Origin: Bordetella parapertussis
GTDB lineage: Bacteria > Pseudomonadota > Gammaproteobacteria > Burkholderiales > SG8-39
Assembly: GCA_945897475.1 (NCBI GenBank)
Contig: CAMDFL010000038.1
Location: forward strand, 1-33,212
Length of the DNA stretch: 33,212 bases
Reading direction: 5' to 3'
The translations under genes were made by a program, and so were the position numbers. The notes beneath the pieces were generated by a model that saw only the letters and a program-made list of their open reading frames with translations, was not told the origin of the DNA and did not search any database. Below, one piece after another: positions 24,509-33,190 of this stretch. The stretch's first letter is position 1. The number at the start of each line of letters is the position of its first letter.

Positions 24509-26593
24509 ATGAACCCTGCCACACCTTTGGAATTAAATCCATTATTGGATTTTTCTGGACTTCCGCGTTATGGATCGATACGTACGGAGCACATCGAGTC
24601 CGCGGTTGATTCTCTGCTCGCCGAGAACCGGGAACTGATCGGCGGCCTCACCCGATCGGAGATCCCGGCGACCTGGACTGACATTGTTAAACCTCTGGAG
24701 AACGCCAACGAGCGCCTGGGGCGCGCCTGGGGTGCGGTGGCGCATCTCCACGGCGTACTCGACTCACCTGAACTGCGTAACGCATTTGAGGCCAATCAGC
24801 CTAAAATCGTTCAGTACTACACCGAACTGGGACAAAACCTCGCGCTTTTTGATAAATACAAATCGCTCAAAGCCTCGCCAGAATTTAATGCTTTGGAACC
24901 CGCACAACGCAAGATTATCGACAACGAGCTGCGTGATTTTCGCCTCTCCGGCGCCGAACTGCCTGAGAAAGAAAAAAAACGCTTCGCCGATTTGCAGGAA
25001 GAGTTGGCGCGGGTTTGTACACAGTTCTCCAACAATGTGCTGGATGCGACCAACGCGTTCACTGTATTGATCGAGGATGTTTCCGAACTGGCGGGCGTAC
25101 CCGCCGACACCATCGAGGCTGCTAGTGAGGCCGCACATAATGATGGCGCGAGTGGCTGGAAGCTCACTCTCAAAGCGCCTTGCTACATACCGGTCATGCA
25201 ATATGCTGAAAATCGGGCGCTGCGCGAAAAGCTCTACCGTGCCCATGTCACCCGAGCAAGTGAATTTGAAACAGCGGCAGAAGGTCCAGCGCCCCGCGAT
25301 AACACGCCGCTCATCATGCAAATACTCAAACTTCGGCGCGAGTCAGCCAGCTTGTTGGGTTACGCAAATTACTCTGAGCTATCACTGACCACCAAGATGG
25401 CGCAAAAACCGGCCGAGGTGCTCGAGTTTCTTGATGATCTGGCCCAAAAGGCGCTGCCCTATGCCAGGCGCGACATGGCCGAACTCGAAGCCTTCGCGCG
25501 CGATGAGTTGCATCATGATCGTCTCAACGCCTGGGATCTGGCATTCGTCTCCGAGAAACTGCGCGCCAAGCGTTATTCTTTCTCCGACCAGGAGGTTAAA
25601 CAATATTTCCCCGAGGAAAAAGTTCTTGAGGGCATGTTCCGTGTCGTCGAGCATCTCTATGGCATTCGCGTACTGCCGGACCAGACGGAATCCTGGGATG
25701 CCGCCGTGCGATTCTTTCGGATCCTCGATTCCAAGGGAGCACTAATCGGGCAGTTCTATCTTGACCCGCACGCGCGTGAGACCAAACGCGGCGGGGCCTG
25801 GATGGACGAAGCCATTACACGCCACAAAACTGATGCCGGCATTCAAACGCCGGTGGCCTACCTCATCTGTAACTTTTCCCCGCCCATAGGCGGCAAACCG
25901 GCATTATTGACGCATGACGAAGTCACCACGCTGTTCCACGAATTCGGACACGGCTTGCATCACTTGCTGACTCGCGTTGATTACCTGGGTGTATCGGGCA
26001 TACGCGGCGTGGAATGGGATGCAGTGGAGTTACCCTCCCAATTCATGGAAAATTTTTGTTGGGAATGGGAAGTGGTGCAGCACATGAGCGCGCATGTCGA
26101 TAGCGGCGAACCCCTGCCGCGCGACTTGTATGAAAAAATGCTCGCGGCAAAAAACTTTCAGGCAGGCATGCAAACCGTGCGCCAGCTTGAATACTCTATT
26201 TTCGACATGCTTCTGCACTGCGAATTCGATCCCGATGGCGCGAAGTCCGTGCAGCAGTTGGTCGAGGAGGTGCGCAGCGAAGTGGCCGTGGCATTCCCGC
26301 CCGATTACAACCGCATGGCCAATAGCTTCAGCCACATTTTCGCTGGCGCGGGTTACGCGGCGGGTTACTACAGCTACAAATGGGCGGAAGTACTCTCCGC
26401 CGATGCCTACAGCGCCTTTGAAGAAGTCGGCAAAACCGCAGGGGTTCTGGACCCGATTACCGGTGCACGGTTCCTCGCGGAAATTCTTGCCGTTGGCGGC
26501 AGCCGCCCGGCGATAGACTCATTCAAGGCGTTTCGTGGTCGCGCGCCCAGTGTGGATGCCCTGCTGCGTCACAATGGTATGATCGTCGCGTAA
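24509..26593 (+). CDS. prlC: Oligopeptidase A (M3 family zinc metallopeptidase)
   Basis: A cytoplasmic thimet-type oligopeptidase that degrades short peptides, including cleaved signal peptides in E. coli. The 694 residues are close to the 680 of E. coli PrlC. The zinc site HEFGH is at about 477-481 within LFHEFGHGLHHLL, and the third ligand region follows at VEWDAVELPSQFMENF. RETKRGGAWMDE and the C-terminal FSHIFAGAGYAAGYYSYKWAEVLSADAY are also typical of the family. The ATG follows folD by 14 bases with a weak GGA ribosome binding site. Confidence 0.96.
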   Translation: MNPATPLELNPLLDFSGLPRYGSIRTEHIESAVDSLLAENRELIGGLTRSEIPATWTDIVKPLENANERLGRAWGAVAHLHGVLDSPELRNAFEANQPKIVQYYTELGQNLALFDKYKSLKASPEFNALEPAQRKIIDNELRDFRLSGAELPEKEKKRFADLQEELARVCTQFSNNVLDATNAFTVLIEDVSELAGVPADTIEAASEAAHNDGASGWKLTLKAPCYIPVMQYAENRALREKLYRAHVTRASEFETAAEGPAPRDNTPLIMQILKLRRESASLLGYANYSELSLTTKMAQKPAEVLEFLDDLAQKALPYARRDMAELEAFARDELHHDRLNAWDLAFVSEKLRAKRYSFSDQEVKQYFPEEKVLEGMFRVVEHLYGIRVLPDQTESWDAAVRFFRILDSKGALIGQFYLDPHARETKRGGAWMDEAITRHKTDAGIQTPVAYLICNFSPPIGGKPALLTHDEVTTLFHEFGHGLHHLLTRVDYLGVSGIRGVEWDAVELPSQFMENFCWEWEVVQHMSAHVDSGEPLPRDLYEKMLAAKNFQAGMQTVRQLEYSIFDMLLHCEFDPDGAKSVQQLVEEVRSEVAVAFPPDYNRMANSFSHIFAGAGYAAGYYSYKWAEVLSADAYSAFEEVGKTAGVLDPITGARFLAEILAVGGSRPAIDSFKAFRGRAPSVDALLRHNGMIVA

Positions 26594-26666
26594 ATATTGG
26601 ATTGATGGGCGGCGGTAAGGACGCGTGGAATTCAAGACTCGCGAGCCACCTCCAAAGGAGACTCCG

Positions 26667-27341
26667 ATGCATACGCGTTTGATAGCCGGTAACGGGCTTG
26701 GCGTTGCGGTGATCAGTGTTGCAGCGATCGGTGTTACAGCGATCGGTGTTACAGCACTGACATCGACCCAAGCCAGTGCCCAGCAACTTTATCGCTGGGT
26801 CGATAAGAACGGAAAAATCAACTACACCCAGGACCCGCCACCGCGCGACGCGGCCAAGAGCGTCCAGCAACGCCGCCTGAATTCCAACGCCCCGCCTCAG
26901 AGTTCGCAGCAAATACCTTTCGTGGTGAAGCAAGCAATGGAGAATTTTCCGGTTACTTTGTATACGTCAACGGACTGTTCGCAAGGGTGCAACGAGGCAC
27001 GCGCATTACTGAACAAGCGCGGCGTTCCGTTTCGGGAGATCAGCGTTTCGGACGAAGCCAGTTTTGCGGTTCTCAAGAAAATGACTGGAGATACCCGTGT
27101 TCCAGTAATGCAAGTCGGCAGGCTGTCGGAGAAAGGTTTTGAAGAGATCGCCTACCATGGCGCGCTTGATTCAGCGGGTTACCCGCGAAGTTCGGTGTTC
27201 ACCGGCAACCCGCCTGCCCTGCCATCGCCCAAGCCGCAGGCAAAGCCTGCGGCGCCGATATCCACAGAGACACCGCCTCAAACCGTGGACTCGCCTCCAG
27301 GGACGCCCGCGCCGCAAGCGGTCGCGCCCAATGCGAACTAA
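26667..27341 (+). CDS. Secreted DUF4124 / glutaredoxin-like protein
   Basis: The start at 26667 follows AAAGGAG by seven bases; the ORF-track start 42 bases earlier lacks one. The 224-residue product begins with a signal peptide, with a hydrophobic stretch at about 10-33 and cleavage probably after ASA (36-38). A DUF4124 segment follows (LYRWVDKNGKINYTQDPPP, 41-59). A glutaredoxin-fold domain covers about 95-180 (VTLYTSTDCSQGCNEARALL, then GVPFREISV and a cis-proline-type TRVPVMQVG). The Cys pair is C104-x3-C108 rather than the usual CxxC. A Pro/Ala-rich tail ends the protein. A periplasmic thiol or disulfide role is likely but unproven. It lies between prlC and xthA. Confidence 0.85.
   Translation: MHTRLIAGNGLGVAVISVAAIGVTAIGVTALTSTQASAQQLYRWVDKNGKINYTQDPPPRDAAKSVQQRRLNSNAPPQSSQQIPFVVKQAMENFPVTLYTSTDCSQGCNEARALLNKRGVPFREISVSDEASFAVLKKMTGDTRVPVMQVGRLSEKGFEEIAYHGALDSAGYPRSSVFTGNPPALPSPKPQAKPAAPISTETPPQTVDSPPGTPAPQAVAPNAN
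26716..26757 (+). repeat. 15-bp tandem repeat inside the signal-peptide coding region
   Basis: GTGTTGCAGCGATCG, GTGTTACAGCGATCG and a partial GTGTTACAGCAC are directly adjacent. They encode the hydrophobic repeat SVAAI-GVTAI-GVTAL of the secreted glutaredoxin-like protein. Each unit adds five residues in frame. Confidence 0.85.
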
Positions 27342-27349
27342 GGGTTGTT

Positions 27350-27375
27350 AACCAAGCCTTGTGAACCAAGCCTTG
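27350..27375. repeat. 12-bp direct repeat upstream of xthA
   Basis: AACCAAGCCTTG occurs at 27350-27361 and again at 27364-27375, a 14-base period. It starts eight bases after the stop of the glutaredoxin-like gene. Confidence 0.75.
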
Positions 27376-27449
27376 CCGACAAGATAGGACCAGCGCTTTA
27401 TTTGCGGTACCCTCGCTAACATTTAAACGCTCAAGAAATCGTCCTATCC

Positions 27450-28217
27450 ATGCGCCTGGCCACCTGGAACGTCAATTCGCTCAAAGTCCGCCTGCCACAC
27501 TTGCTCGATTGGCTGGCAAAACAGGCTCCCGACGCAATTTGCATTCAGGAAACAAAGACCGAGGATGCCAAATTCCCGATTGCGGAGATTGAAGCCACCG
27601 GCTACCGGGTCGCATTCGCCGGACAAAAAACCTATAACGGCGTGGCCATACTTGCGCGCGAGGAAATCCTGGGCGTGCAGGCAGGTATCCCCGGGTTTGA
27701 TGATGAGCAAAAGCGGGTCCTCGCCGCGACTATCGGCGGCACGCGCGTTATCTGCGCTTACGTGCCCAACGGTCAAACCGTTGATTCGGACAAGTATCAA
27801 TACAAGTTGCGCTGGCTCACCGCTTTCGAAACGTGGCTCGCCTCCGAACTTCGCGCGCAGCCGCGACTGGCTGTATTGGGCGACTACAACATCGCACCCG
27901 CCGATGAGGATGTACACGATCCGGCCGCGTGGAAAGATCAAGTGCTTTGCAGCGAGCCTGAGCGCGCCGCGTTCCAACGCCTGCTCGCCCTGGGATTCAC
28001 GGACAGCTTCAGGCTTTTCCCCCAAGCCGAGAAGTCATACTCCTGGTGGGATTATCGAATGATGGCGTTTCGCCGCAAGATGGGCATGCGCATCGACCAC
28101 ATACTGCTATCCGGGAGCTTGGCGGAACGTTGCACCGCATGTTCAATTGACATCGAACCGCGAAAGCTTGAACGTCCTTCCGATCACGCGCCAGTATTTG
28201 CGGATCTAAGGACCTAA
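27450..28217 (+). CDS. xthA: Exodeoxyribonuclease III
   Basis: A DNA repair enzyme with AP-endonuclease and 3'-5' exonuclease activity, member of the EEP fold. The 255 residues match the short XthA type. MRLATWNVNSLKVRLPHLLDW opens the protein. Metal and catalytic residues include Asn8, Glu34 (CIQETK), Asp145 and Asn147 (LGDYNIAP), and Asp245-His246 (SDHAPVFADL). SYSWWDYRMMAFRRKMGMRIDHIL is diagnostic. The gene converges with ntrC across a 163-base gap holding a large palindrome. Confidence 0.96.
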   Translation: MRLATWNVNSLKVRLPHLLDWLAKQAPDAICIQETKTEDAKFPIAEIEATGYRVAFAGQKTYNGVAILAREEILGVQAGIPGFDDEQKRVLAATIGGTRVICAYVPNGQTVDSDKYQYKLRWLTAFETWLASELRAQPRLAVLGDYNIAPADEDVHDPAAWKDQVLCSEPERAAFQRLLALGFTDSFRLFPQAEKSYSWWDYRMMAFRRKMGMRIDHILLSGSLAERCTACSIDIEPRKLERPSDHAPVFADLRT

Positions 28218-28261
28218 GCCGGGGTAACCGGAACCAAACAGGGTGTTATTGAGGCCACCTT

Positions 28262-28312
28262 TCCCGCTAAATTGTAGGTTTGCAAAAGGAGCAAACCTAC
28301 AATTTAGCGGGA
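28262..28312. repeat. Perfect 22-bp inverted repeat between xthA and ntrC
   Basis: The left arm (28262-28283) begins TCCCGCTAAATTGTAGG and the right arm (28291-28312) is its exact reverse complement, ending TTTAGCGGGA. The loop AAAAGGA is seven bases. No U-run follows on either strand, so it is not a classical terminator, though it could block or process transcripts from both converging genes. The rest of 28218-28380 shows no gene. Confidence 0.9.
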
Positions 28313-28380
28313 TGTATTCAAACCCTGGTTCTTTGCCGGATTTGTCAACCCTTGGCTCGTAAGTGACTAATCAACTAGAG

Positions 28381-29829
28381 TCATTTTCCCGTGGGTGGGG
28401 AGTCCTGGCTGTCGTCCTTGTGCGTATCGTCCTTGTCCTCGCCTTTGCCTTCAATATCCAACTCGGCGATTTTTCGGGTAATCGTGTTGCGCCCCATGCC
28501 CAATATATTGGCGGCTTCGATACGCCGGCCTCCGGTGCGCGCTAGCGCTTTCGAAATCAAGGTCTTCTCAAAATCGCGCACCAACTGATCCATGATGCTG
28601 GATTCCCCGCGCCCCAACTGGCCCTCCACTTCATTCCCCAGAGCTTCTACCCAGTCCGCAGCCGCTTTGCGCGGCCCGTTACTGCGCGTGTCAGGCGGAA
28701 GATCGGCAACCTCGATGACCTGTGTGGCGGCCATGACCGTGAGCCAGTGACAAAGATTCTCCAACTGCCGCACATTGCCTGGGAAGTTCTGGGCGACAAG
28801 CTCGCTCATTGCCGCCTCCGACAAGCGCTTTGGTTCCATGCCGGTTTCCGACGCGCTCTTGACCAGGAAGTGCCGGGCCAATAACGGTATATCTCCTCGG
28901 CGTTCCCGCAGGCTGGGCAATCGCAGGCGTATAACATTCAGGCGGTGAAACAGATCTTCACGAAACAGACCCTCACGCGCGCGCGCTTCCAGGTCCTGAT
29001 GGGTCGCGGCGATGACGCGCACATTGGCACGCAGCGGTTGGTGGCCGCCGACGCGATAAAAGGTACCGTCCGAGAGCACCCGCAGCAGTCGGGTTTGCAA
29101 TTCTGCGGGCATGTCTCCAATCTCGTCGAGAAAAAGTGTACCGCCCTCGGCTTGCTCAAAGCGACCACGCCGCATCGCTTGGGCACCTGTGAACGCGCCG
29201 CGCTCATGACCGAACAGTTCCGACTCCAACAAATCCTTGGGCATTGCCGCAGTGTTGATCGCCACAAAAGTATTCGACGCGCGTGGGCTGTGTCGATGCA
29301 GGGCACGCGCCACCAACTCCTTGCCGGTACCCGATTCGCCGGTAATCAGCACTGTCGCTGAAGATTGGGCAAGTCTGCCGATGGCGCGGAAAACCTCTTG
29401 CATCGCGCTGGCCTGTCCCAGCATGTCCGGTGCGGAGGCGATCGACTCGACGGCCTGCTCTTCGCGCATCGATTCGTCGAGTGCGCGACGTATCAGGTCT
29501 ACCGCCTGGTCCACGTCGAACGGCTTGGGTAGATATTCAAACGCACCACCCTGGAACGCGGCGACTGCGGACTCCAGATCCGAGTAAGCGGTCATGATAA
29601 TGACGGGCAGCGCAGGAAAGCGTTTTTTTACCGTCTGGAGTAGATCCAGACCCGATGGTCCGGGCATGCGTATGTCCGATACCAGGACCTGCGGAGCCGC
29701 GATCTCCAACTCGACCAAGGCATCTTGTGCCGAGGCAAACGCTTTGAAGGCGATGCCTTCACGCGCGAGGGCTTTCTCAAACACCCATCGGATTGAACGG
29801 TCGTCATCGACGATCCAAACTGGTTTCAT
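28381..29829 (-). CDS. ntrC: Nitrogen regulation response regulator NtrC (GlnG)
   Basis: A sigma-54-dependent activator of nitrogen-assimilation genes, phosphorylated by NtrB. The start at 29829 has AGAGG eight bases upstream and fits the family N-terminus [21 protein letters not shown], giving 482 residues. The receiver domain holds phospho-acceptor Asp52 ([13 protein letters not shown]). The AAA+ domain has Walker A GESGTGKE, the sigma-54 contact loop GAFTGA and Walker [12 protein letters not shown]. The C-terminal Fis-type helix-turn-helix is [23 protein letters not shown] charged tail ([15 protein letters not shown]) follows. It lies 66 bases after ntrB. Confidence 0.97.
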   Translation of the reverse strand: MKPVWIVDDDRSIRWVFEKALAREGIAFKAFASAQDALVELEIAAPQVLVSDIRMPGPSGLDLLQTVKKRFPALPVIIMTAYSDLESAVAAFQGGAFEYLPKPFDVDQAVDLIRRALDESMREEQAVESIASAPDMLGQASAMQEVFRAIGRLAQSSATVLITGESGTGKELVARALHRHSPRASNTFVAINTAAMPKDLLESELFGHERGAFTGAQAMRRGRFEQAEGGTLFLDEIGDMPAELQTRLLRVLSDGTFYRVGGHQPLRANVRVIAATHQDLEARAREGLFREDLFHRLNVIRLRLPSLRERRGDIPLLARHFLVKSASETGMEPKRLSEAAMSELVAQNFPGNVRQLENLCHWLTVMAATQVIEVADLPPDTRSNGPRKAAADWVEALGNEVEGQLGRGESSIMDQLVRDFEKTLISKALARTGGRRIEAANILGMGRNTITRKIAELDIEGKGEDKDDTHKDDSQDSPPTGK

Positions 29830-29895
29830 TACCTGACCTCTTAGTGTCTTCGCATCAAGCTGGGCGCCGGCGGAGACCAAAAAATGCCGTTCTGC

Positions 29896-30978
29896 CTAGA
29901 GCGGAAAAATAATACGAAAACAGGTTCTTCCGGGCTCACTGTCGACCTCGATCGCACCACCATGGTGCTGAATAAAGGTTTGAGCCAGGGTCAACCCCAA
30001 GCCCGTACCGCCTTCACGCCCGGAAACCAAAGGAAAAAACATCTTTTCGCGTATTTCATCCCGGATTCCCGGTCCGTTGTCCATCACTTGCAATTCTAAT
30101 GCCAGCTTGTGTTGGTACTTTTTGAGCATCACATGTCGCGCCACACAGGTCTTGAGCGTTAATTGTCCTTTGCCATTTTCGTTCGAGGCGATAGCCTGTG
30201 CCGCGTTTCGCGCGATGTTCAACACCACTTGAATGAGCTGTTCGCGATCACCGTGCAGATCAGGCAAGCTGACATCGTAGCTACGTTCGACCTGCAGGCC
30301 CACGGGAAATTCGGCCAGTATCAGGCTGCGAACACGTTCACAGACTTCGTGAATATTGACGGTGCTGAACTGAGGTAGGCGGCTGGGTGTCAGCAGTCTA
30401 TCCATCAGCAATTGCAATCGGTCGGCTTCCTTGATGATGACCTGCGTGTACTCGCGCAGTTCCGGGCGATCGAGTTCACGCTCAAGCAATTGCGCCGATC
30501 CGCGCAGGCCTCCCAGCGGATTTTTTATTTCATGGGCGAGGTTGCGGATCAGCGCGCGATTGGCCTCCGCCTGGGCGATTCGCTGTTCCTCGCGCTCGGC
30601 GCGCAACTGCTGGTCGATGTGGCGAAGTTCGATCAACAAGCGCGCAGGGTGAGATTCCACCGGAGTGACAATGCAATTGAGGTGCTGAGCCTCCTGACCG
30701 GGGCGGCCTATGACCAGATCCTGGTCGACAAAACCGCGCGCATCGGCGAAGGCCTGATCCATCATGGCTTTCAACGCCGAGCCCACCGCGAGTACTTCAT
30801 AAATCGGGAGAAAAAGGACGTTGCGAACGCTGACCGCCAATAGGTTTTCCGCGGCAGGATTGATATACAAAACACGCGAATCCGCGTCGAGGAGAATCAC
30901 CGCGGTTGCCAGCAAATCGAGTCCGGCGAAGTTCGAGGCAATCGGCGCGCCAACTTTTTTGGGTTTTAATGAATTCAT
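29896..30978 (-). CDS. ntrB: Nitrogen regulation sensor histidine kinase NtrB (GlnL)
   Basis: A cytoplasmic PAS-domain histidine kinase/phosphatase that controls NtrC according to nitrogen status, through PII in characterised systems. The 360 residues contain a PAS domain (about 15-115, LDLLATAVILLDADSRVLYIN) and the H-box with His149 (RNLAHEIKNPLGGLRGSAQLL). The N-box is VVLNIARNAAQAI, and the G-boxes are MDNGPGI and GGTGLGLTLAQTFI. No membrane segment is visible. No clear ribosome binding site precedes the ATG. The order glnA, DUF4124 gene, ntrB, ntrC on one strand supports its role. Confidence 0.96.
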   Translation of the reverse strand: MNSLKPKKVGAPIASNFAGLDLLATAVILLDADSRVLYINPAAENLLAVSVRNVLFLPIYEVLAVGSALKAMMDQAFADARGFVDQDLVIGRPGQEAQHLNCIVTPVESHPARLLIELRHIDQQLRAEREEQRIAQAEANRALIRNLAHEIKNPLGGLRGSAQLLERELDRPELREYTQVIIKEADRLQLLMDRLLTPSRLPQFSTVNIHEVCERVRSLILAEFPVGLQVERSYDVSLPDLHGDREQLIQVVLNIARNAAQAIASNENGKGQLTLKTCVARHVMLKKYQHKLALELQVMDNGPGIRDEIREKMFFPLVSGREGGTGLGLTLAQTFIQHHGGAIEVDSEPGRTCFRIIFPL

Positions 30979-31045
30979 TCTTGACTAAGAAGCCGACGAA
31001 AGACCACTTGACGCCCTACAACAGGCAACACCGGACGCGCCAGGT

Positions 31046-31498
31046 TCAACGAATACTGGTCAATTCCCGGCGCAATTGCTCGACGTTTTTTTCGTGCCGC
31101 TCAACCACTTCGGTAAACGGTTTCAGACGATCCAGAACGCGCTGAAAATTCTTCTCGTCGCCACTGCGTATGCCCTGTTGCTCGGTGAGCTTCTGTCGTG
31201 CTTCGCCCAATCGTTTTTGTTCCCCGTCGAGTTCTTCCTCGAGGATCTTGCGACGATCGTTGGCGCGGCTCGCCGTATTCGGCGCAGGCGGCTTGGCAGC
31301 CGCCGAGGACGTGGCTCGATCGGCGGGAACCACGGAGATTTCGCGACTGACCACGGTGCACTTCTTGCCCGAGGTTTCTTCCTGGATATTGGTGTAGGTA
31401 CTGCGACCGCTCGCATCAACGCAGCGATAGGTCGTAGCTTGCGCTATCGCAGCAGCGGCGCTCATGCAGAGCCAAGCGGCAATCAGGTTGCGAAGCAT
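31046..31498 (-). CDS. Secreted DUF4124-domain coiled-coil protein
   Basis: A 150-residue protein of unknown function. Residues 1-21 form a signal peptide (MLRNLIAAWLCMSAAAAIAQA). A DUF4124 segment follows (TTYRCVDASGRSTYTNI), with a conserved cysteine pair Cys26 and Cys47 that could form a disulfide. After a low-complexity Ala/Pro stretch, residues about 80-148 are strongly charged and heptad-like, suggesting a coiled coil (KILEEELDGEQKRLGEARQK). It is probably periplasmic. It sits between glnA and ntrB, separated from glnA by a terminator-like hairpin and from ntrB by 67 bases, so it may lead the ntrBC transcript. Confidence 0.82.
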   Translation of the reverse strand: MLRNLIAAWLCMSAAAAIAQATTYRCVDASGRSTYTNIQEETSGKKCTVVSREISVVPADRATSSAAAKPPAPNTASRANDRRKILEEELDGEQKRLGEARQKLTEQQGIRSGDEKNFQRVLDRLKPFTEVVERHEKNVEQLRRELTSIR

Positions 31499-31549
31499 GG
31501 TCCATCCATCGCTGAAGGGACCTTAAGTCTAGGCCATATAGACCTTGAT

Positions 31550-31587
31550 TACAAATGAGAAAGGGACAGAGCAAAAGCCTCTGTCCC
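31550..31587 (-). terminator. Hairpin terminator after glnA
   Basis: On the minus strand GGGACAGAG pairs perfectly with CTCTGTCCC (31563-31587) around a seven-base loop, followed by TTTCTCATTTG. It lies about 50 bases after the glnA stop and would separate glnA from the DUF4124-ntrB-ntrC genes, perhaps with partial read-through. Confidence 0.65.
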
Positions 31588-31636
31588 TGCCCAAAAATCT
31601 CACCAGACAAAGAAAACTATCTGTAAAAGCAATCGC

Positions 31637-33052
31637 TTACGACGAGTAATACATATCGAATTCGACCGGATGAGTGGTCATGCGGAAGCGGTTGAGCTCT
31701 TCCATCTTCAGGCCGATATAGGCATCCAGCATGTCGTCGGAAAATACACCGCCCTTGGTCAGGAACGCGCGGTCCTTCTCCAGATTTTCAAGCGCCATCT
31801 CAAGTGAGGAACATACATTCGGCACTTTCTTGGCTTGTGACGGCGGCAGGTCATAGAGATTTTTATCGATCGGATCACCGGGGTGAATCTTGTTCTGGAC
31901 ACCGTCCAGCCCTGCCATCAGCAGAGCGGCAAATGCCAGGTAGGCGTTCGCCGTGGGATCGGGGAAGCGCACTTCGACGCGACGACCGTTGGGACTGGAC
32001 ACGTAAGGAATCCGACAGGCTGCGGACCGATTGATCGCCGAATAAGCCAGATTAATTGGCGCCTCAAACCCGGGAACCAGACGCTTGTAGGAATTGGTGC
32101 CGGGGTTGGTGATGGCGTTCAAGGCCTTCGCATGCTTGATGATCCCGCCGATATAGAACAAGGCGAAATCCGAGAGACCGGCATAGCCATTGCCTGCGAA
32201 AAGATTTTTGCCATCTTTCCACACCGACTGGTGTACATGCATGCCGGAACCGTTGTCGCCGACAATGGGTTTTGGCATGAAGGTCGCGGTTTTCCCGTAG
32301 GAATGCGCCACATTCCAGACGGTGTATTTCAGGATCTGGTTCCAGTCGGCGCGCTTCACCAGACTATTGAACAAAGTTCCGATTTCACATTGCCCTGGGG
32401 CTGCAACCTCATGATGATGCACCTCGACTTCAACGCCCTGCTGCTCCAGCGCGATACACATTGCGTTGCGAATATCCTGCAAGGAGTCGGCGGGCGAGAC
32501 GGGGAAATAACCACCCTTGACCGGCGCGCGATGACCGGTATTGCCGCCGTCATAATCGATTGAACTGGACCACGGCGCTTCCTCCGACGTAATCTTCACC
32601 GACGAACCCGACATGTCTACGTTCCAGGTCACGCCGTCGAAAATGAAAAATTCCGGCTCCGGTCCGAAATAGGCGGTGTCGCCCAAACCTGAGGATTTGA
32701 GAAAGGCCTCGGCCCGCTTGGCGATGGTTCGCGGGTCGCGGTCATAGCCTGAGCCATCCTTAGGCTCTACCACGTCGCAGGTAATGTTCAGCACCGTCTC
32801 ATCGGTAAACGGGTCAAGACGGGCGGAATCGGGGTCTGGCATGAGCAACATGTCCGAGGCCTCAATGCCCTTCCAACCGGCGATGGACGATCCGTCAAAC
32901 GCATGGCCTGAATCAAACTTGGCCATGGTGAAGTGTTTCACCGGAACCGACACGTGCTGTTCCTTGCCACGGGTGTCGGTAAATCGAAGGTCCACAAACT
33001 TGACCTCCTTGTCTTTTAACATCTTCAGCACGTCATCTGCGGACATCGCCAT
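31637..33052 (-). CDS. glnA: Glutamine synthetase, type I
   Basis: Makes glutamine from glutamate, ammonia and ATP; a cytoplasmic dodecamer. The 471 residues match GSI-beta. Motifs include [19 protein letters not shown], the metal-site [20 protein letters not shown], the ATP-region [10 protein letters not shown], and [32 protein letters not shown], near residue 400, carries the tyrosine that GlnE adenylylates in this class. The start at 33052 is preceded by AAGGAG with a nine-base spacing; an ATG two codons later is less likely. A sigma-54-type promoter lies upstream and ntrB/ntrC lie downstream on the same strand. Confidence 0.98.
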   Translation of the reverse strand: MAMSADDVLKMLKDKEVKFVDLRFTDTRGKEQHVSVPVKHFTMAKFDSGHAFDGSSIAGWKGIEASDMLLMPDPDSARLDPFTDETVLNITCDVVEPKDGSGYDRDPRTIAKRAEAFLKSSGLGDTAYFGPEPEFFIFDGVTWNVDMSGSSVKITSEEAPWSSSIDYDGGNTGHRAPVKGGYFPVSPADSLQDIRNAMCIALEQQGVEVEVHHHEVAAPGQCEIGTLFNSLVKRADWNQILKYTVWNVAHSYGKTATFMPKPIVGDNGSGMHVHQSVWKDGKNLFAGNGYAGLSDFALFYIGGIIKHAKALNAITNPGTNSYKRLVPGFEAPINLAYSAINRSAACRIPYVSSPNGRRVEVRFPDPTANAYLAFAALLMAGLDGVQNKIHPGDPIDKNLYDLPPSQAKKVPNVCSSLEMALENLEKDRAFLTKGGVFSDDMLDAYIGLKMEELNRFRMTTHPVEFDMYYSS

Positions 33053-33064
33053 GAAAAACTCTCC

Positions 33065-33091
33065 TTAATGGAATTAATGGAATTAATGGAT
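33065..33091. repeat. Three-copy 9-bp tandem repeat in the glnA leader
   Basis: TTAATGGAA, TTAATGGAA and TTAATGGAT are directly adjacent, 13 bases before the ATG of glnA and next to its ribosome binding site. Reading on the coding strand the unit is TTCCATTAA. Confidence 0.85.
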
Positions 33092-33148
33092 CGGTTGAGC
33101 GGAAATTACGGGGGGGCCGACAAAAACCGCGGCAGATTGGCATTCCCT

Positions 33149-33166
33149 GAGCAGAATTTATGCCAC
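33149..33166 (-). promoter_or_regulatory. Sigma-54-type promoter of glnA
   Basis: The minus strand reads TGGCATAAATTCTGCT (33150-33165). This has the invariant GG (-24) and GC (-12) dinucleotides separated by exactly ten bases, and fits TGGCAC-N5-TTGCW at most positions. Transcription would start near 33139, giving a leader of about 87 bases. An NtrC gene in the same cluster supports the assignment. Confidence 0.6.
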
Positions 33167-33190
33167 ACGGGAAGATCTGGCCCTTTCATT

